This document shows positions 28,210 to 38,700 of a stretch of 64,000 nucleotides of DNA, one piece after another (position 1 is the first letter of the stretch; every line of letters starts with the position of its first letter). The stretch comes from Pectobacterium carotovorum. GTDB lineage: Bacteria; Pseudomonadota; Gammaproteobacteria; Enterobacterales; Enterobacteriaceae. The notes under the pieces are model-generated. The model was not told the DNA's origin, ran no database searches, and saw only the letters and a list, made by a program, of their open reading frames with translations. The position numbers and the translations under genes are program-made. Location: assembly GCF_900129615.1 (NCBI RefSeq), contig NZ_FQWI01000008.1, positions 185,497 to 249,496 of the forward strand, given 5' to 3'.

Positions 28210-29469
28210 TTATGAACGTTTCATCATATCGAAGAATTCATCGTTGGTTTTTGTCATCGCCAACTTGTTGATGAGGAATTCCATCGCGTCGATCTCACCC
28301 ATTGGGTGGATGATCTTGCGTAGAATCCACATCTTCTGCAATTCTTCAGAGGTGGTAAGCAGTTCTTCTTTACGCGTACCGGAACGGTTGTAATCAATCG
28401 CCGGGAACACGCGTTTTTCTGCGATTTTACGCGCCAGGTGCAGTTCCATATTACCTGTACCTTTAAATTCTTCGTAAATCACTTCGTCCATCTTGGAACC
28501 GGTATCAACCAGCGCGGTGGCGATGATTGTCAGGCTACCGCCTTCCTCGACGTTACGCGCCGCACCGAAGAAACGCTTCGGACGATGTAGGGCGTTAGCA
28601 TCAACACCACCGGTCAACACTTTGCCCGAAGCCGGAACCACGGTGTTGTAGGCACGCGCCAGACGGGTAATGGAGTCCAGCAGGATGATAACGTCTTTCT
28701 TATGCTCAACCAGACGCTTCGCTTTTTCGATCACCATTTCAGCAACCTGAACGTGACGGGAAGCTGGTTCGTCAAACGTTGACGCCACCACTTCACCCTT
28801 CACCAGACGCTGCATCTCGGTAACTTCTTCCGGACGTTCGTCAATCAGCAGCACCATCAGCACACAGTCAGGATGGTTGTAAGCGATGCTCTGTGCGATG
28901 TTCTGCAGCAGCATGGTTTTACCCGCTTTTGGCGGTGCAACGATCAGACCACGTTGACCACGGCCGATCGGCGAAGCCAGATCCAGCACACGCGCCGTCA
29001 GATCTTCTGTTGAACCGTTACCCCGTTCCATACGCAGACGAGAGTTTGCGTGCAGCGGTGTTAAGTTTTCGAACAGGATCTTGTTGCGGGCGTTTTCAGG
29101 TTTGTCGTAGTTGACTTCGTTAACTTTCAGCAGCGCAAAGTAGCGTTCACCCTCTTTCGGCGGACGAATCTTGCCAGAAATGGTGTCACCAGTGCGGAGG
29201 TTAAAACGGCGGATTTGGCTGGGAGAAACGTAGATATCATCGGGGCCTGCGAGGTAGGAGCTGTCTGCGGAGCGGAGAAAGCCGAAGCCATCCTGCAATA
29301 TCTCCAGCACACCATCGCCGAAAATATCCTCGCCGCTTTTGGCATGCTGCTTCAGAATAGCGAAGATAATATCCTGTTTACGCATGCGGGCCTGGTTTTC
29401 CAGTCCCATATTTTCGCCAAGAGTAATTAACTCAGAAACTGGCGTATTCTTTAATTCGGTAAGATTCAT
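28210..29469 (-). CDS. rho: Transcription termination factor Rho
   Basis: Hexameric RNA-dependent ATPase/helicase of 419 residues, the same length as E. coli Rho. The N-terminus [18 protein letters not shown] is followed by the cold-shock-like RNA-binding domain (about 50-115). Walker A is [12 protein letters not shown], Walker B is [15 protein letters not shown], and the Q and R loops follow. ATG 29469 is chosen; the in-frame extension to 29583 uses a GTG and encodes nothing resembling Rho, so it belongs to the leader. Rho controls its own synthesis by attenuation in its leader, and a long leader is present here. Confidence 0.97.
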   Translation of the reverse strand: MNLTELKNTPVSELITLGENMGLENQARMRKQDIIFAILKQHAKSGEDIFGDGVLEILQDGFGFLRSADSSYLAGPDDIYVSPSQIRRFNLRTGDTISGKIRPPKEGERYFALLKVNEVNYDKPENARNKILFENLTPLHANSRLRMERGNGSTEDLTARVLDLASPIGRGQRGLIVAPPKAGKTMLLQNIAQSIAYNHPDCVLMVLLIDERPEEVTEMQRLVKGEVVASTFDEPASRHVQVAEMVIEKAKRLVEHKKDVIILLDSITRLARAYNTVVPASGKVLTGGVDANALHRPKRFFGAARNVEEGGSLTIIATALVDTGSKMDEVIYEEFKGTGNMELHLARKIAEKRVFPAIDYNRSGTRKEELLTTSEELQKMWILRKIIHPMGEIDAMEFLINKLAMTKTNDEFFDMMKRS

Positions 29470-29964
29470 AGTGGTGGGTTCTTTAACTCGGGGTAAATCT
29501 CGAACTATTAACGTGAATGGTATGGCAGGATCATCCGTGCCTCTATAGCAGCCTTCAACCACCGGATTCCTGTCTGGTTTCACACCTGAAGCGCATTAAA
29601 TCCGCGCAAAACGACATCCGCATAAACGATATCCGCATAAATCAACGGCAGGAGATCGAAGACACATAAAACCAATTATTGTAAAACTAGTAGACTGTCC
29701 AAACCGGATCACAAACGTGTTGTAAAACAATCGTCTTGTAGAACAATTACCTTACAAAACAACGATTTTTTCGATTTCGACACAGAATAATGCTTTAGAC
29801 TCTAACTTTCAGGCTTAAGCCTAAGGGCTTAAACATAGGCAAGTACGATATGCAGTGATGAAGAATCTAACACGCTTCCCGACGAGCGGCAAGCAGTCAA
29901 TATGAGAATTGCATATTGCCCAGTTGCGCCCGCCGGTGACACCCTTTTTAGGGTATCAAGCTAA
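29470..29964 (-). other. rho leader / trxA-rho intergenic region
   Basis: This 495-bp stretch between trxA and rho should include the rho promoter and attenuation leader. On the minus strand a 13-codon frame (ATG 29596 to TGA 29555) sits roughly where E. coli has rhoL, but its ribosome binding site is poor and the peptide ([13 protein letters not shown]) has only loose similarity to RhoL. A 16-bp periodic repeat lies at 29719-29761. No other gene is supported. Confidence 0.5.
29719..29761. repeat. Three 11-mers at 16-bp spacing in the rho leader
   Basis: TTGTAAAACAA (29719-29729), TTGTAGAACAA (29735-29745) and TTACAAAACAA (29751-29761) recur at an exact 16-bp period. On the minus strand they read as U-rich TTGTT(T/C)TACAA units. 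They could be protein sites near the rho promoter or RNA elements of the leader; the function is unknown. Confidence 0.5.
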
Positions 29965-30291
29965 TTACAGGTTCGCCGTCAGGAACTCTTTCAGTTGCCC
30001 TTTGGACAGTGCGCCGACTTTCGTCGCAGCGACTTCGCCGTTTTTAAACAGCAACAGAGTAGGAATGCCACGGATACCATATTTTGGTGCGGTAGCCGGG
30101 TTTTCATCAATGTTCAGCTTGGTAACCGTCAGTTTACCGTCAAACTCTTCGGCGATTTCATCCAGAATAGGAGCGATCATTTTGCAAGGACCACACCACT
30201 CAGCCCAGAAATCAACCAAGATAGCGCCATCAGCTTGCAATACTTTCGTGCCGAAGCTGTCATCAGTCAGGTGAATTATTTTATCGCTCAT
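29965..30291 (-). CDS. trxA: Thioredoxin 1
   Basis: Cytoplasmic dithiol oxidoreductase of 108 residues with the redox-active WCGPC at residues 32-36 and the cis-proline loop RGIPTLLLF. It reduces protein disulfides and serves ribonucleotide reductase and methionine sulfoxide reductase. Length and nearly all residues match E. coli TrxA. It is divergent from rhlB and upstream of rho, as in E. coli. Confidence 0.97.
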   Translation of the reverse strand: MSDKIIHLTDDSFGTKVLQADGAILVDFWAEWCGPCKMIAPILDEIAEEFDGKLTVTKLNIDENPATAPKYGIRGIPTLLLFKNGEVAATKVGALSKGQLKEFLTANL

Positions 30292-30409
30292 ATTTTACTC
30301 CGCAGGATTATTTCTACCGTGTTGGTGTAGCATTAACCAACAACGGCTTGACTTTATTTCACCGGATACGCTTTCGTAAAGCAATAGTTAGCTGATATTC
30401 TACCACACT

Positions 30410-31699
30410 ATGAGCAAAACACACTTAACTGAACAGAAGTTTTCCGACTTCGCCCTGCACCCGCAGGTTATTGAAGCTCTTGAAAGTAAAGGGTTTCATA
30501 ACTGTACGCCTATTCAGGCGTTAGCTCTGCCATTGGCTCTGTCAGGGCGTGATGTTGCGGGTCAGGCGCAAACCGGTACCGGCAAGACGCTGGCTTTTCT
30601 CGCGTCTACTTTCCATTATCTGCTTTCACACCCTGCAAACGCAGAGCGTCAGACCAATCAGCCACGTGCTTTAATTATGGCACCAACCCGTGAACTGGCT
30701 GTCCAGATTCACTCAGATGCAGAAGCGCTGTCTCATGCCACTGGGCTAAAATTAGGTTTAGCCTACGGTGGCGACGGCTACGACAAACAGCTTAAAGTAC
30801 TGGAAAGCGGCGTTGATATTCTGATCGGCACCACCGGCCGCCTGATCGATTACGCTAAGCAGAACCATATCAATCTGGGCGCGATTCAGGTCGTCGTGCT
30901 GGACGAAGCCGATCGCATGTACGATCTCGGCTTCATCAAAGACATTCGCTGGCTATTCCGCCGCATGCCGCCAACGGCGCAGCGCCTGAACATGCTCTTC
31001 TCCGCTACGCTCTCCTATCGGGTGCGTGAACTCGCGTTTGAACAGATGAATAACGCCGAGTACGTGGAAGTAGAACCAGAACAGAAAACTGGCCACCGCA
31101 TTAAAGAAGAACTGTTTTATCCGTCCAACGAAGAAAAAATGCGCCTGCTCCAGACACTGCTGGAAGAAGAGTGGCCGGACCGCTGCATTATTTTCGCGAA
31201 TACCAAGCACCGCTGCGAAGACATCTGGGGCCATTTGGCTGCTGATGGCCATCGCGTTGGGCTGCTGACGGGCGACGTCGCGCAGAAAAAGCGTCTGCGT
31301 ATTCTGGAAGAATTTACCCAAGGTAATCTGGATATTCTGGTGGCAACGGACGTTGCAGCACGCGGTTTGCATATTCCTTCTGTGACCCACGTTTTCAACT
31401 ACGATCTGCCGGATGACTGCGAAGACTACGTTCACCGTATTGGCCGTACAGGCCGCGCGGGACAAAGCGGATTCTCTATCAGCCTGGCCTGTGAAGAGTA
31501 CGCGCTGAACCTTCCAGCTATCGAAACCTATATCGGTCACGGTATCCCAGTCAGCAAATACAACAGTGACGCGCTGATGAATGATTTACCTGCACCGAAG
31601 CGTTTAACGCGTCCACCGCGTTCCAATAATGGCCCGCGCCGACACAATGCGCCGCGCCGCAGCGGAGCGCCCCGAAATAACCGTAAACGAGCGGACTAA
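30410..31699 (+). CDS. rhlB: ATP-dependent RNA helicase RhlB
   Basis: DEAD-box helicase of the RNA degradosome, 429 residues. Motifs in order: AQTGTGKT (I), PTRELAVQ (Ia), VLDEAD (II), SATLSYRV (III), [11 protein letters not shown] (V) and [10 protein letters not shown] (VI). The basic tail rich in Arg, Pro and Asn ([16 protein letters not shown]) is typical of RhlB and binds RNA and RNase E. It is divergent from trxA, and gppA follows 6 bp downstream. Confidence 0.96.
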   Translation: MSKTHLTEQKFSDFALHPQVIEALESKGFHNCTPIQALALPLALSGRDVAGQAQTGTGKTLAFLASTFHYLLSHPANAERQTNQPRALIMAPTRELAVQIHSDAEALSHATGLKLGLAYGGDGYDKQLKVLESGVDILIGTTGRLIDYAKQNHINLGAIQVVVLDEADRMYDLGFIKDIRWLFRRMPPTAQRLNMLFSATLSYRVRELAFEQMNNAEYVEVEPEQKTGHRIKEELFYPSNEEKMRLLQTLLEEEWPDRCIIFANTKHRCEDIWGHLAADGHRVGLLTGDVAQKKRLRILEEFTQGNLDILVATDVAARGLHIPSVTHVFNYDLPDDCEDYVHRIGRTGRAGQSGFSISLACEEYALNLPAIETYIGHGIPVSKYNSDALMNDLPAPKRLTRPPRSNNGPRRHNAPRRSGAPRNNRKRAD

Positions 31700-31705
31700 C
31701 CGTCG

Positions 31706-33202
31706 ATGCTGAGCTCTTCTTCACTTTACGCTGCCATCGATCTCGGCTCGAACAGCTTTCATATGCTGGTCACCCGGGAAACCGCAGGCAGCATTCAGAC
31801 GCTGGCGAAAATAAAGCGTAAAGTCCGCCTTGCGGCAGGGCTGGATAAGCAGAATCGGCTCTCGCAGGAAGCGATGCTGCGTGGCTGGCAGTGTCTACAA
31901 CTGTTCTCTGAACGGTTGCAGGACATTCCGCAGGATCAGGTGCGCGTCGTCGCGACCGCAACCCTGCGGCTGGCAACGAACGCTGACGAGTTTCTGCAAC
32001 GGGCTCAGGAAATTCTGGGCTTGCCGATTCAGGTTATCAGCGGTGAAGAAGAAGCACGCTTGATTTATCAAGGTGTAGCACATACGACAGGTGGCCCAGA
32101 TGCGCGTCTTGTCGTAGATATTGGCGGTGGCAGTACCGAACTGGCAACAGGAATCGGCGCAAAAACGACTCAGTTGATCAGCCTCCCGATGGGATGCGTA
32201 ACATGGCTGGATCGTTATTTCAGCGACCGCAATCTGGAAGCCGGTAACTTTGAACGCGCTGAACAGGCGGCGCGTGAAATGCTGCGTCCTGTCGCGGCTT
32301 CTCTGCGCGAACAGGGCTGGCAAATCTGCGTCGGTGCTTCCGGCACAGTTCAAGCGCTACAGGAAATTATGGTCGCGCAGGGAATGGATGAATACATTAC
32401 TCTGCCGAAGCTCAGACAGCTTAAAGAGCATGCGATTCAGTGCGATAAGCTGGAAGAATTGGAAATTGATGGCCTGACGCTGGAACGTGCGCTGGTTTTC
32501 CCCAGCGGATTAGCCATTCTGCTGGCGATCTTCCAGGAACTCGACATCAAAACGATGACGCTGGCCGGAGGTGCGCTGCGTGAAGGACTGGTCTATGGCA
32601 TGCTGCATCTGCCCGTCGATCAAGATATCCGTCACCGTACGTTAGCAACGCTGCAACGCCGCTATCTGCTGGATACCGAACAGGCCAAACGCGTCAGCAC
32701 GCTCGCGGACAACTTTCTACAACAGGTTGCCCGTGACTGGCAATTAGATAGCCGATGTCGCGAGTTACTGCGCAGCGCCTGTCTGGTTCACGAAATCGGT
32801 TTGAGCATCGATTTTCGCCAGTCGCCCCAGCATGCAGCCTATTTGATTCGCCATAGCGATCTCCCCGGCTTTACGCCCGCCCAGAAAAAACTGTTAGCTA
32901 CACTCCTGCAAAACCAGATTAACCCTGTCGATTTAATGCCGCTCAGTCAGCAAAATGCGCTGCCGGTCAATCAAGCACAGCGCCTGTGCCGGCTGTTGCG
33001 TCTGGCGATTATTTTTGCCAGCCGCCGCCGTGATGACACGCTGCCAGCCGTACGGCTGCGCGTAGAAGGCGAAGCATTGCGTTTGATTCTGCCTGCTGGA
33101 TGGCTGGCTCAGCACCCGTTACGGGCAGAAATGCTGGAACAGGAAAGCCGCTGGCAGAGTTACGTACACTGGCCGCTGATGCTGGAAGAAACCCCGGCTT
33201 AA
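31706..33202 (+). CDS. gppA: Guanosine pentaphosphatase / exopolyphosphatase
   Basis: GppA hydrolyses pppGpp to ppGpp and also long-chain polyphosphate. The 498 residues contain the actin-like ATPase-fold motifs [34 protein letters not shown] and [13 protein letters not shown], then an HD-like C-terminal domain. Length is close to E. coli GppA (494). It follows rhlB with a 6-bp gap and ends at a terminator hairpin shared with the end of rep. Confidence 0.95.
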   Translation: MLSSSSLYAAIDLGSNSFHMLVTRETAGSIQTLAKIKRKVRLAAGLDKQNRLSQEAMLRGWQCLQLFSERLQDIPQDQVRVVATATLRLATNADEFLQRAQEILGLPIQVISGEEEARLIYQGVAHTTGGPDARLVVDIGGGSTELATGIGAKTTQLISLPMGCVTWLDRYFSDRNLEAGNFERAEQAAREMLRPVAASLREQGWQICVGASGTVQALQEIMVAQGMDEYITLPKLRQLKEHAIQCDKLEELEIDGLTLERALVFPSGLAILLAIFQELDIKTMTLAGGALREGLVYGMLHLPVDQDIRHRTLATLQRRYLLDTEQAKRVSTLADNFLQQVARDWQLDSRCRELLRSACLVHEIGLSIDFRQSPQHAAYLIRHSDLPGFTPAQKKLLATLLQNQINPVDLMPLSQQNALPVNQAQRLCRLLRLAIIFASRRRDDTLPAVRLRVEGEALRLILPAGWLAQHPLRAEMLEQESRWQSYVHWPLMLEETPA

Positions 33203-33211
33203 CGAGCATAT

Positions 33212-33235
33212 AAGGGGGAGGATTATCCCCCTTTT
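33212..33235 (+). terminator. Terminator after gppA overlapping the 3' end of rep
   Basis: AAGGGGGA (33212-33219) pairs with TCCCCCTT (33226-33233), followed by T residues. The right arm contains the final codons of the convergent rep gene, so the same bases end gppA transcription and encode Rep's C-terminal glycines. Confidence 0.8.
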
Positions 33236-35244
33236 GCTTTCGCCAACATCGCCCGGATATTGGCGACGTTCGTCTGACCTTTCTGCATGCGCTCTTGTCC
33301 GCTAACCACTTTTCTTTCCGTTTCCCACACCACATCATCCTGCGGCAATTCAAGCAGGAAACGGCTCGGTTCGGGGCGCACCAACTCTCCATACTGGCGG
33401 CGTTCTTTGCACAATGTGAAGAACAGTTCACGCTGGGCACGCGTAATTCCTACGTATGCCAGACGCCGCTCTTCATCGACGTTATCTTCATCAATACTGC
33501 TCTGATGCGGCAACAGACCTTCTTCCATCCCCACTAAAAAGACGTACGGGAATTCCAAACCTTTGGACGCATGCAGCGTCATTAGCTGAACCTGATCCAG
33601 TTCCTCTTCGCTTTCACCACGTTCCATCATGTCCCGCAATGTGAAACGCGTCACCACCTGCGTCAACGTCATCGGTTCATCCAGCTCGGAACCTTCCAGC
33701 ATTTCCGTCATCCAGCTGAATAGCTGATTAACGTTCTTCATCCGCATTTCTGCGGCTTTTGGGCTGGGTGAGGTTTCATACAGCCAGCTTTCGTAGTCCA
33801 GCCCATGAATCAGATCCCGCACGGCGGCTACCGGTTCACGTTCTGCCAGAAGGGCGATTTCCGCCAGCCACTGGGTAAACCGTTGCAGGGATTCCAGCCC
33901 ACGGCCGGTCAGCGACTGGCTCAGCCCGAGATCAAAACTCGCGCTGAACAGACCTTTATTGCGCTGCCCTGCCCACTCGCCTAGCTTCTTCATCGTTGCC
34001 GGGCCAATCTCACGCTTAGGCGTGTTCACAATGCGTAAGAACGCACTGTCATCGTCCGGGTTGGTCAGTACGCGTAGGTAGGCCAGTAAATCTTTGATTT
34101 CAGGTCGGGAGAAAAAGGATGTGCCACCGGAGATACGATACGGAATACGGTTCTGCATCAGCATCTTTTCAAACAAACGCGACTGATGGTTGCCACGATA
34201 CAAAATGGCATAGTCGCCGTACTGGGTCTTTTTAATAAAGTGATGGGCAATCAACTCACCCACGACCCGCTCTGCTTCGTGATCTTCGTTGTTGGCGGTA
34301 ATCACTTTGAGTTCATCACCGTAACCCAACTCCGAGAACAGACGCTTTTCAAAGACGTGCGGGTTATTGGCGATGAGAATATTGGCGGCTTTCAGAATAC
34401 GCCCTGATGAGCGGTAATTTTGTTCCAGCTTGATCACATCAAGCGCGGGAAAATCCTGCTGTAGCAACACCAAATTCTGTGGTCGCGCACCGCGCCAGGA
34501 GTAAATCGACTGATCGTCATCCCCTACCACGGTAAAACGCGCACGGGTGCCGACCAGCAGCTTAACCAGCTCATACTGGCTGGTATTGGTGTCCTGATAT
34601 TCATCCACCAGCAGGTAGCGTAAGCGGTTCTGCCAGCGTTCACGCACCTCCGCGTTCTGCTTCAGCAACAGCGTGGGCAGCAAAATCAGATCGTCGAAGT
34701 CCAGCACGTTACAGGCGCGAAGGTGGTCGTGATAGAGCGAGTAGCAATGCACAAACAGCTTGTCTCGTTCGGAGCGAGCGGTTGCTGCCGCACCGGCAGG
34801 ATCGATAAGATCGTTTTTCCAGTTTGAGATCGTCGAGATCAGCTGTTGCAGCAGAACCTTATCGTTTTCCAGCCACTGTTCCGTCAACTCTTTCAGCAGC
34901 GCCATCTGGTCCTGATCGTCAAACAGGGAGAAATTAGATTTCATGCCCAGCGCGACGTATTCACGTTTGATGATCTCCAGCCCCAGCGTATGGAAGGTCG
35001 CAATCATTAGCCCACGCGTTTCTTTACGCCCCAGCGTCTGCGCCACGCGCTCCTTCATCTCTCGCGCCGCTTTGTTGGTAAACGTCACGGCGGCAATGTG
35101 CTTAGCCTGATAGCCACACTGGCGAATAAGGTGCGCGATTTTGTTGGTGATAACGCGGGTCTTGCCTGAACCTGCGCCCGCCAGCACCAGACAAGGTCCG
35201 GTGACGAATTCGACGGCGTGTTGTTGGCTGGGGTTTAAGCGCAT
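33223..35244 (-). CDS. rep: ATP-dependent DNA helicase Rep
   Basis: Superfamily 1A 3'-5' helicase of 673 residues from ATG 35244 ([13 protein letters not shown]), the same length as E. coli Rep; an upstream ATG at 35259 is in frame but less likely. Motifs: AGAGSGKTR (I), VDEYQDTN (II), [13 protein letters not shown] (III), [10 protein letters not shown] (IV), [17 protein letters not shown] (V) and VGITRAQ (VI). Rep clears proteins ahead of the replication fork and aids restart with PriC. It is divergent from ppiC. Confidence 0.96.
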   Translation of the reverse strand: MRLNPSQQHAVEFVTGPCLVLAGAGSGKTRVITNKIAHLIRQCGYQAKHIAAVTFTNKAAREMKERVAQTLGRKETRGLMIATFHTLGLEIIKREYVALGMKSNFSLFDDQDQMALLKELTEQWLENDKVLLQQLISTISNWKNDLIDPAGAAATARSERDKLFVHCYSLYHDHLRACNVLDFDDLILLPTLLLKQNAEVRERWQNRLRYLLVDEYQDTNTSQYELVKLLVGTRARFTVVGDDDQSIYSWRGARPQNLVLLQQDFPALDVIKLEQNYRSSGRILKAANILIANNPHVFEKRLFSELGYGDELKVITANNEDHEAERVVGELIAHHFIKKTQYGDYAILYRGNHQSRLFEKMLMQNRIPYRISGGTSFFSRPEIKDLLAYLRVLTNPDDDSAFLRIVNTPKREIGPATMKKLGEWAGQRNKGLFSASFDLGLSQSLTGRGLESLQRFTQWLAEIALLAEREPVAAVRDLIHGLDYESWLYETSPSPKAAEMRMKNVNQLFSWMTEMLEGSELDEPMTLTQVVTRFTLRDMMERGESEEELDQVQLMTLHASKGLEFPYVFLVGMEEGLLPHQSSIDEDNVDEERRLAYVGITRAQRELFFTLCKERRQYGELVRPEPSRFLLELPQDDVVWETERKVVSGQERMQKGQTNVANIRAMLAKAKGG

Positions 35245-35404
35245 AACGATCTTGCTCACTCATAAAACGGAAGGCGATTGTAGCAGAAAGCCGTATCGAT
35301 CTTGACCAGGGATTTGTTATTAAGGAAAGCACATCGCAGTCCACATCTTGCGTTGCAAATGTTACATTGCGCGCCGGAATCTCTTTTGCAAAAAAGGTAA
35401 TAAC

Positions 35405-35686
35405 ATGGCAAATACCGCAGCAGCCCTACACATCCTGGTAGACACTGAGCAGGAAGCTAATGACATTCTTGCGCAACTGGAAAAAGGTGCAGACTTCCAG
35501 AAACTGGCACAGAAGCACTCGACCTGCCCGTCAAAACGCAACGGCGGCGATTTAGGTGAGTTTCGTAAAGGCGACATGGTGCCAGCTTTCGATAAGGCGG
35601 TGTTTTCCTGCGAATTGCTGAAACCGTTTGGTCCGGTGAAAACCCAGTTTGGCTACCATGTGATCAAAGTGCTATACCGCAACTAA
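35405..35686 (+). CDS. ppiC: Peptidyl-prolyl cis-trans isomerase C (parvulin)
   Basis: Cytoplasmic parvulin of 93 residues, the same length as E. coli PpiC. ATG 35405 is chosen: it matches the parvulin start ([17 protein letters not shown]) and follows an AAAAGG binding site; an extension to 35348 is unsupported. Conserved segments are [33 protein letters not shown] and [10 protein letters not shown]. In E. coli it neighbours ilvC; here putA-putP lies between them. Confidence 0.96.
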   Translation: MANTAAALHILVDTEQEANDILAQLEKGADFQKLAQKHSTCPSKRNGGDLGEFRKGDMVPAFDKAVFSCELLKPFGPVKTQFGYHVIKVLYRN

Positions 35687-35728
35687 GTTGTCCTGCAACT
35701 CAGTCGTCACGCCGACACCCCCGAACAT

Positions 35729-35765
35729 AAAAAGCGCGCCAACCTTCTGGTTTGGCACGCTTTTT
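35729..35765. terminator. Bidirectional terminator between ppiC and putA
   Basis: AAAAAGCGCGCCAACC and GGTTTGGCACGCTTTTT flank a TTCT loop; one bulge and one mismatch interrupt the stem. A/T runs on both sides allow it to serve convergent ppiC (+) and putA (-). Confidence 0.82.
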
Positions 35766-35782
35766 ATACTATACCCGCCTGA

Positions 35783-38700
35783 CTAACCTATCGTCATCAG
35801 GCTGGCATTGCCGCCCGCGGCGGCGGTATTGATACTCAGAGAACGTTCGGTCAACAGACGCTCCAACTGAACGTGGGTATCGCCCTGCGCATAGCCTAAC
35901 GGCTGGATAATCGGGCCATCGCGCTCTGCAAGCGCCTCACTCAGTTGCCGTAACCGATCGGCATCCCCATGATAAATGACGCCATGAAAAGACGCGTCTT
36001 GCCGCTGCCAGTCGGGCGTGAACTGAATATGCGACTGCACGCCTACGGGTAAACGGCCATAGAGCGTTTTCTCCTGCTCGCCTTCCAGCCACAACAACTC
36101 CCCGCCCGTTGCCAGCACCGCCGCCGTCTGAATCAAGCGATCGTCCTCATTATCCGCCAGACACAGAATCCGCTCATGCGGCAGCAGCGTATAGGAATTA
36201 CTTTCTCCTGTCGGGCCGGGCAGCAATCGCGTTGTCCCGCCGACGCTGTATTCTCTGTAGCGTTGGCATAGCGTCGCTAGCCCGTGACGCTCCCCGGCAA
36301 TCGCCCAGCCTTCCAGCGCCTGTAGCCCCGCCAGCAGCGACGATCGAGCAGACGCATCCAGTGCCTGCTCACGGTTCTGCTGTGCGAATTCAGCCGCAAG
36401 CGCGTCGTCTGGCCGATGTGCCAGCAAGCGATACAGGTAAAGCGGCCCGCCCGCCTTTGGCCCAGTTCCCGATAAGCCTTCCCCGCCAAACGGTTGAACG
36501 CCGACAACGGCACCGACCATATTGCGGTTCACATATTGATTACCCACTTTCGCCTTGCCCGTCACACGCAGGATAGTTTCATCAATGCGGGTATGCACAC
36601 CCAGCGTCAGACCGTATCCCGCCGCGTTAATCTGCTCAATCACTGCATCCAACTGCTGGCTTTGATAGCGAACGACGTGTAAAACTGGACCAAAAACTTC
36701 TTTTTTCAGCTCGTCTATCTTGCCCAGTTCGATCAGGGTTGGTTTCACAAACGTCCCGTGCCGCCACGTTTCCTCATCCTGCGGATACGCTGCCTGAAAT
36801 ACCGTATGGCCTTTCGCCCGCATCGTCTGGATATGCAGTTCCACGTTCTCTTTCGCTTCCGCGTCAATCAGTGGGCCGATATCGGTCGATAGCCGCTCAG
36901 GATTCCCCATTCGACACTCCGCCATCGCACCACGCAGCATAGCCAGAGTGCGATCCGCGATATCTTCTTGCAGGCACAGCAGACGCAACGCCGAGCAACG
37001 CTGTCCGGCGCTGTCGAACGCAGAGGCGATAACGTCATTCACCACCTGCTCCGTCAGCGCAGACGAATCGACAATCATCGCATTCAGGCCACCCGTTTCG
37101 GCAATCAGCGGCGTCAAACGTCCCTGTGGATCGAGCCTGCCCGCGATGCTGCGTTGCAAGGTTTTGGCAACGGCCGTCGATCCGGTAAACACCACGCCGC
37201 GTACCCGTTCATCGTTCACCAACGCGGCACCAATCGTTTCTCCCTGCCCGGGCAGCAGTTGCAGCACGCCCTGAGGAATGCCCGCCTCATGCAAAATACG
37301 CACCGCCTGTGCCGCAACCAGCGGCGTCTGTTCAGCCGGTTTCGCCAGCACGCTGTTTCCTGCCGCCAGTGCGGCAGAAATTTGACCGGTGAAGATCGCC
37401 AGCGGGAAATTCCACGGACTGATGCAAACCACCGGCCCCAGCGGACGATGGGTATCATTGGTGAATGAATCCCGAATCTGAGCCGCGTAATAGCGTAAAA
37501 AGTCCACCGCTTCGCGCACTTCCGCAATCGCGTTACTGAAGGATTTACCCGCTTCCCGCACCAGCAGCCCCAGCAGACTTTGCAACTGCCCTTCCATCAG
37601 CGAAGCGGCCTGATTCAATATCGCGGCACGCTCTGCGGGTGGCGTCGCAAACCAAATGGTGCCAGCATGTACCGCCGCGTCTACCGCCTGCTCAACATCC
37701 GCCACCGAGGCATCGAGAACGTAGCCCACCACATCGTGCACATCTGCGGGGTTCACGACAGGCCTTTCTTCACTCGCCTCGCTTTCCCCCTCAATCATCG
37801 GTGCGGCATACCACGGCTGTGACGCATGATTCAGCAACGCGCTGGAGAGAGAAGCCAGCCGATGCTCGTTCGAGAGATCCAGCCCGCTCGAATTTTGCCG
37901 TTCCCGCCCATATAGCTGACGTGGCAGAGGAATCTTGGGATGCGACGCGCCCATACTCCATTCCACTTTTGCCAGCGCCTCTACGCCACGAATCGGATCG
38001 GCAATCAGCGTTTCCAGCGCCATTGAGGTATCTGCAATGCGGTTAACAAACGAGGTATTCGCGCCATTTTCCAGCAGACGTCGCACCAGATAAGCCAGCA
38101 GCGTTTCATGGGTTCCGACCGGAGCATAAATGCGACACGGACGGTTCAGTCTTCCATCAGCAACCGCGCCCACCACCTGATCGTAGAGCGGTTCGCCCAT
38201 GCCGTGCAGGCACTGAAACTCATACTGACCGGGATAATAATTGTTGCCCGCCATGTGGTAGATCGCGCTTAGCGTCTGCGCGTTGTGCGTGGCAAACTGC
38301 GGGTAAATCAGATTCGGTACGGCCAGCAGCTTGCGAGCGCACGCCAGATACGACACATCGGTATAGACCTTACGCGTGTAGACCGGATAGCCTTCTAACC
38401 CGTCAACCTGCGCGCGCTTGATTTCACTGTCCCAGTACGCCCCTTTCACCAGACGAATCATCAGCCGCCGACGGCTGCGCTGTGCCAGTTCAATCAGCAT
38501 ATCAATCACATACGGGCAGCGTTTCTGGTAAGCCTGAATGACAAACCCAACGCCGTTCCACCCCGCCAGCTGTGGCTCCATGCAGAGTTTTTCCAGCAGA
38601 TCGAGCGAGATTTCCAGTCGATCGGCTTCCTCCGCATCAATATTGATCCCAATATCGTATTGGCGCGCTAGCAACGTCAGCATCAACAAACGCGGATAAA

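Noticed and set aside
29470..29583. N-terminal extension of Rho by 38 codons
   Set aside because: It uses a GTG, resembles no Rho protein, and 419 residues from ATG 29469 equal the standard length.
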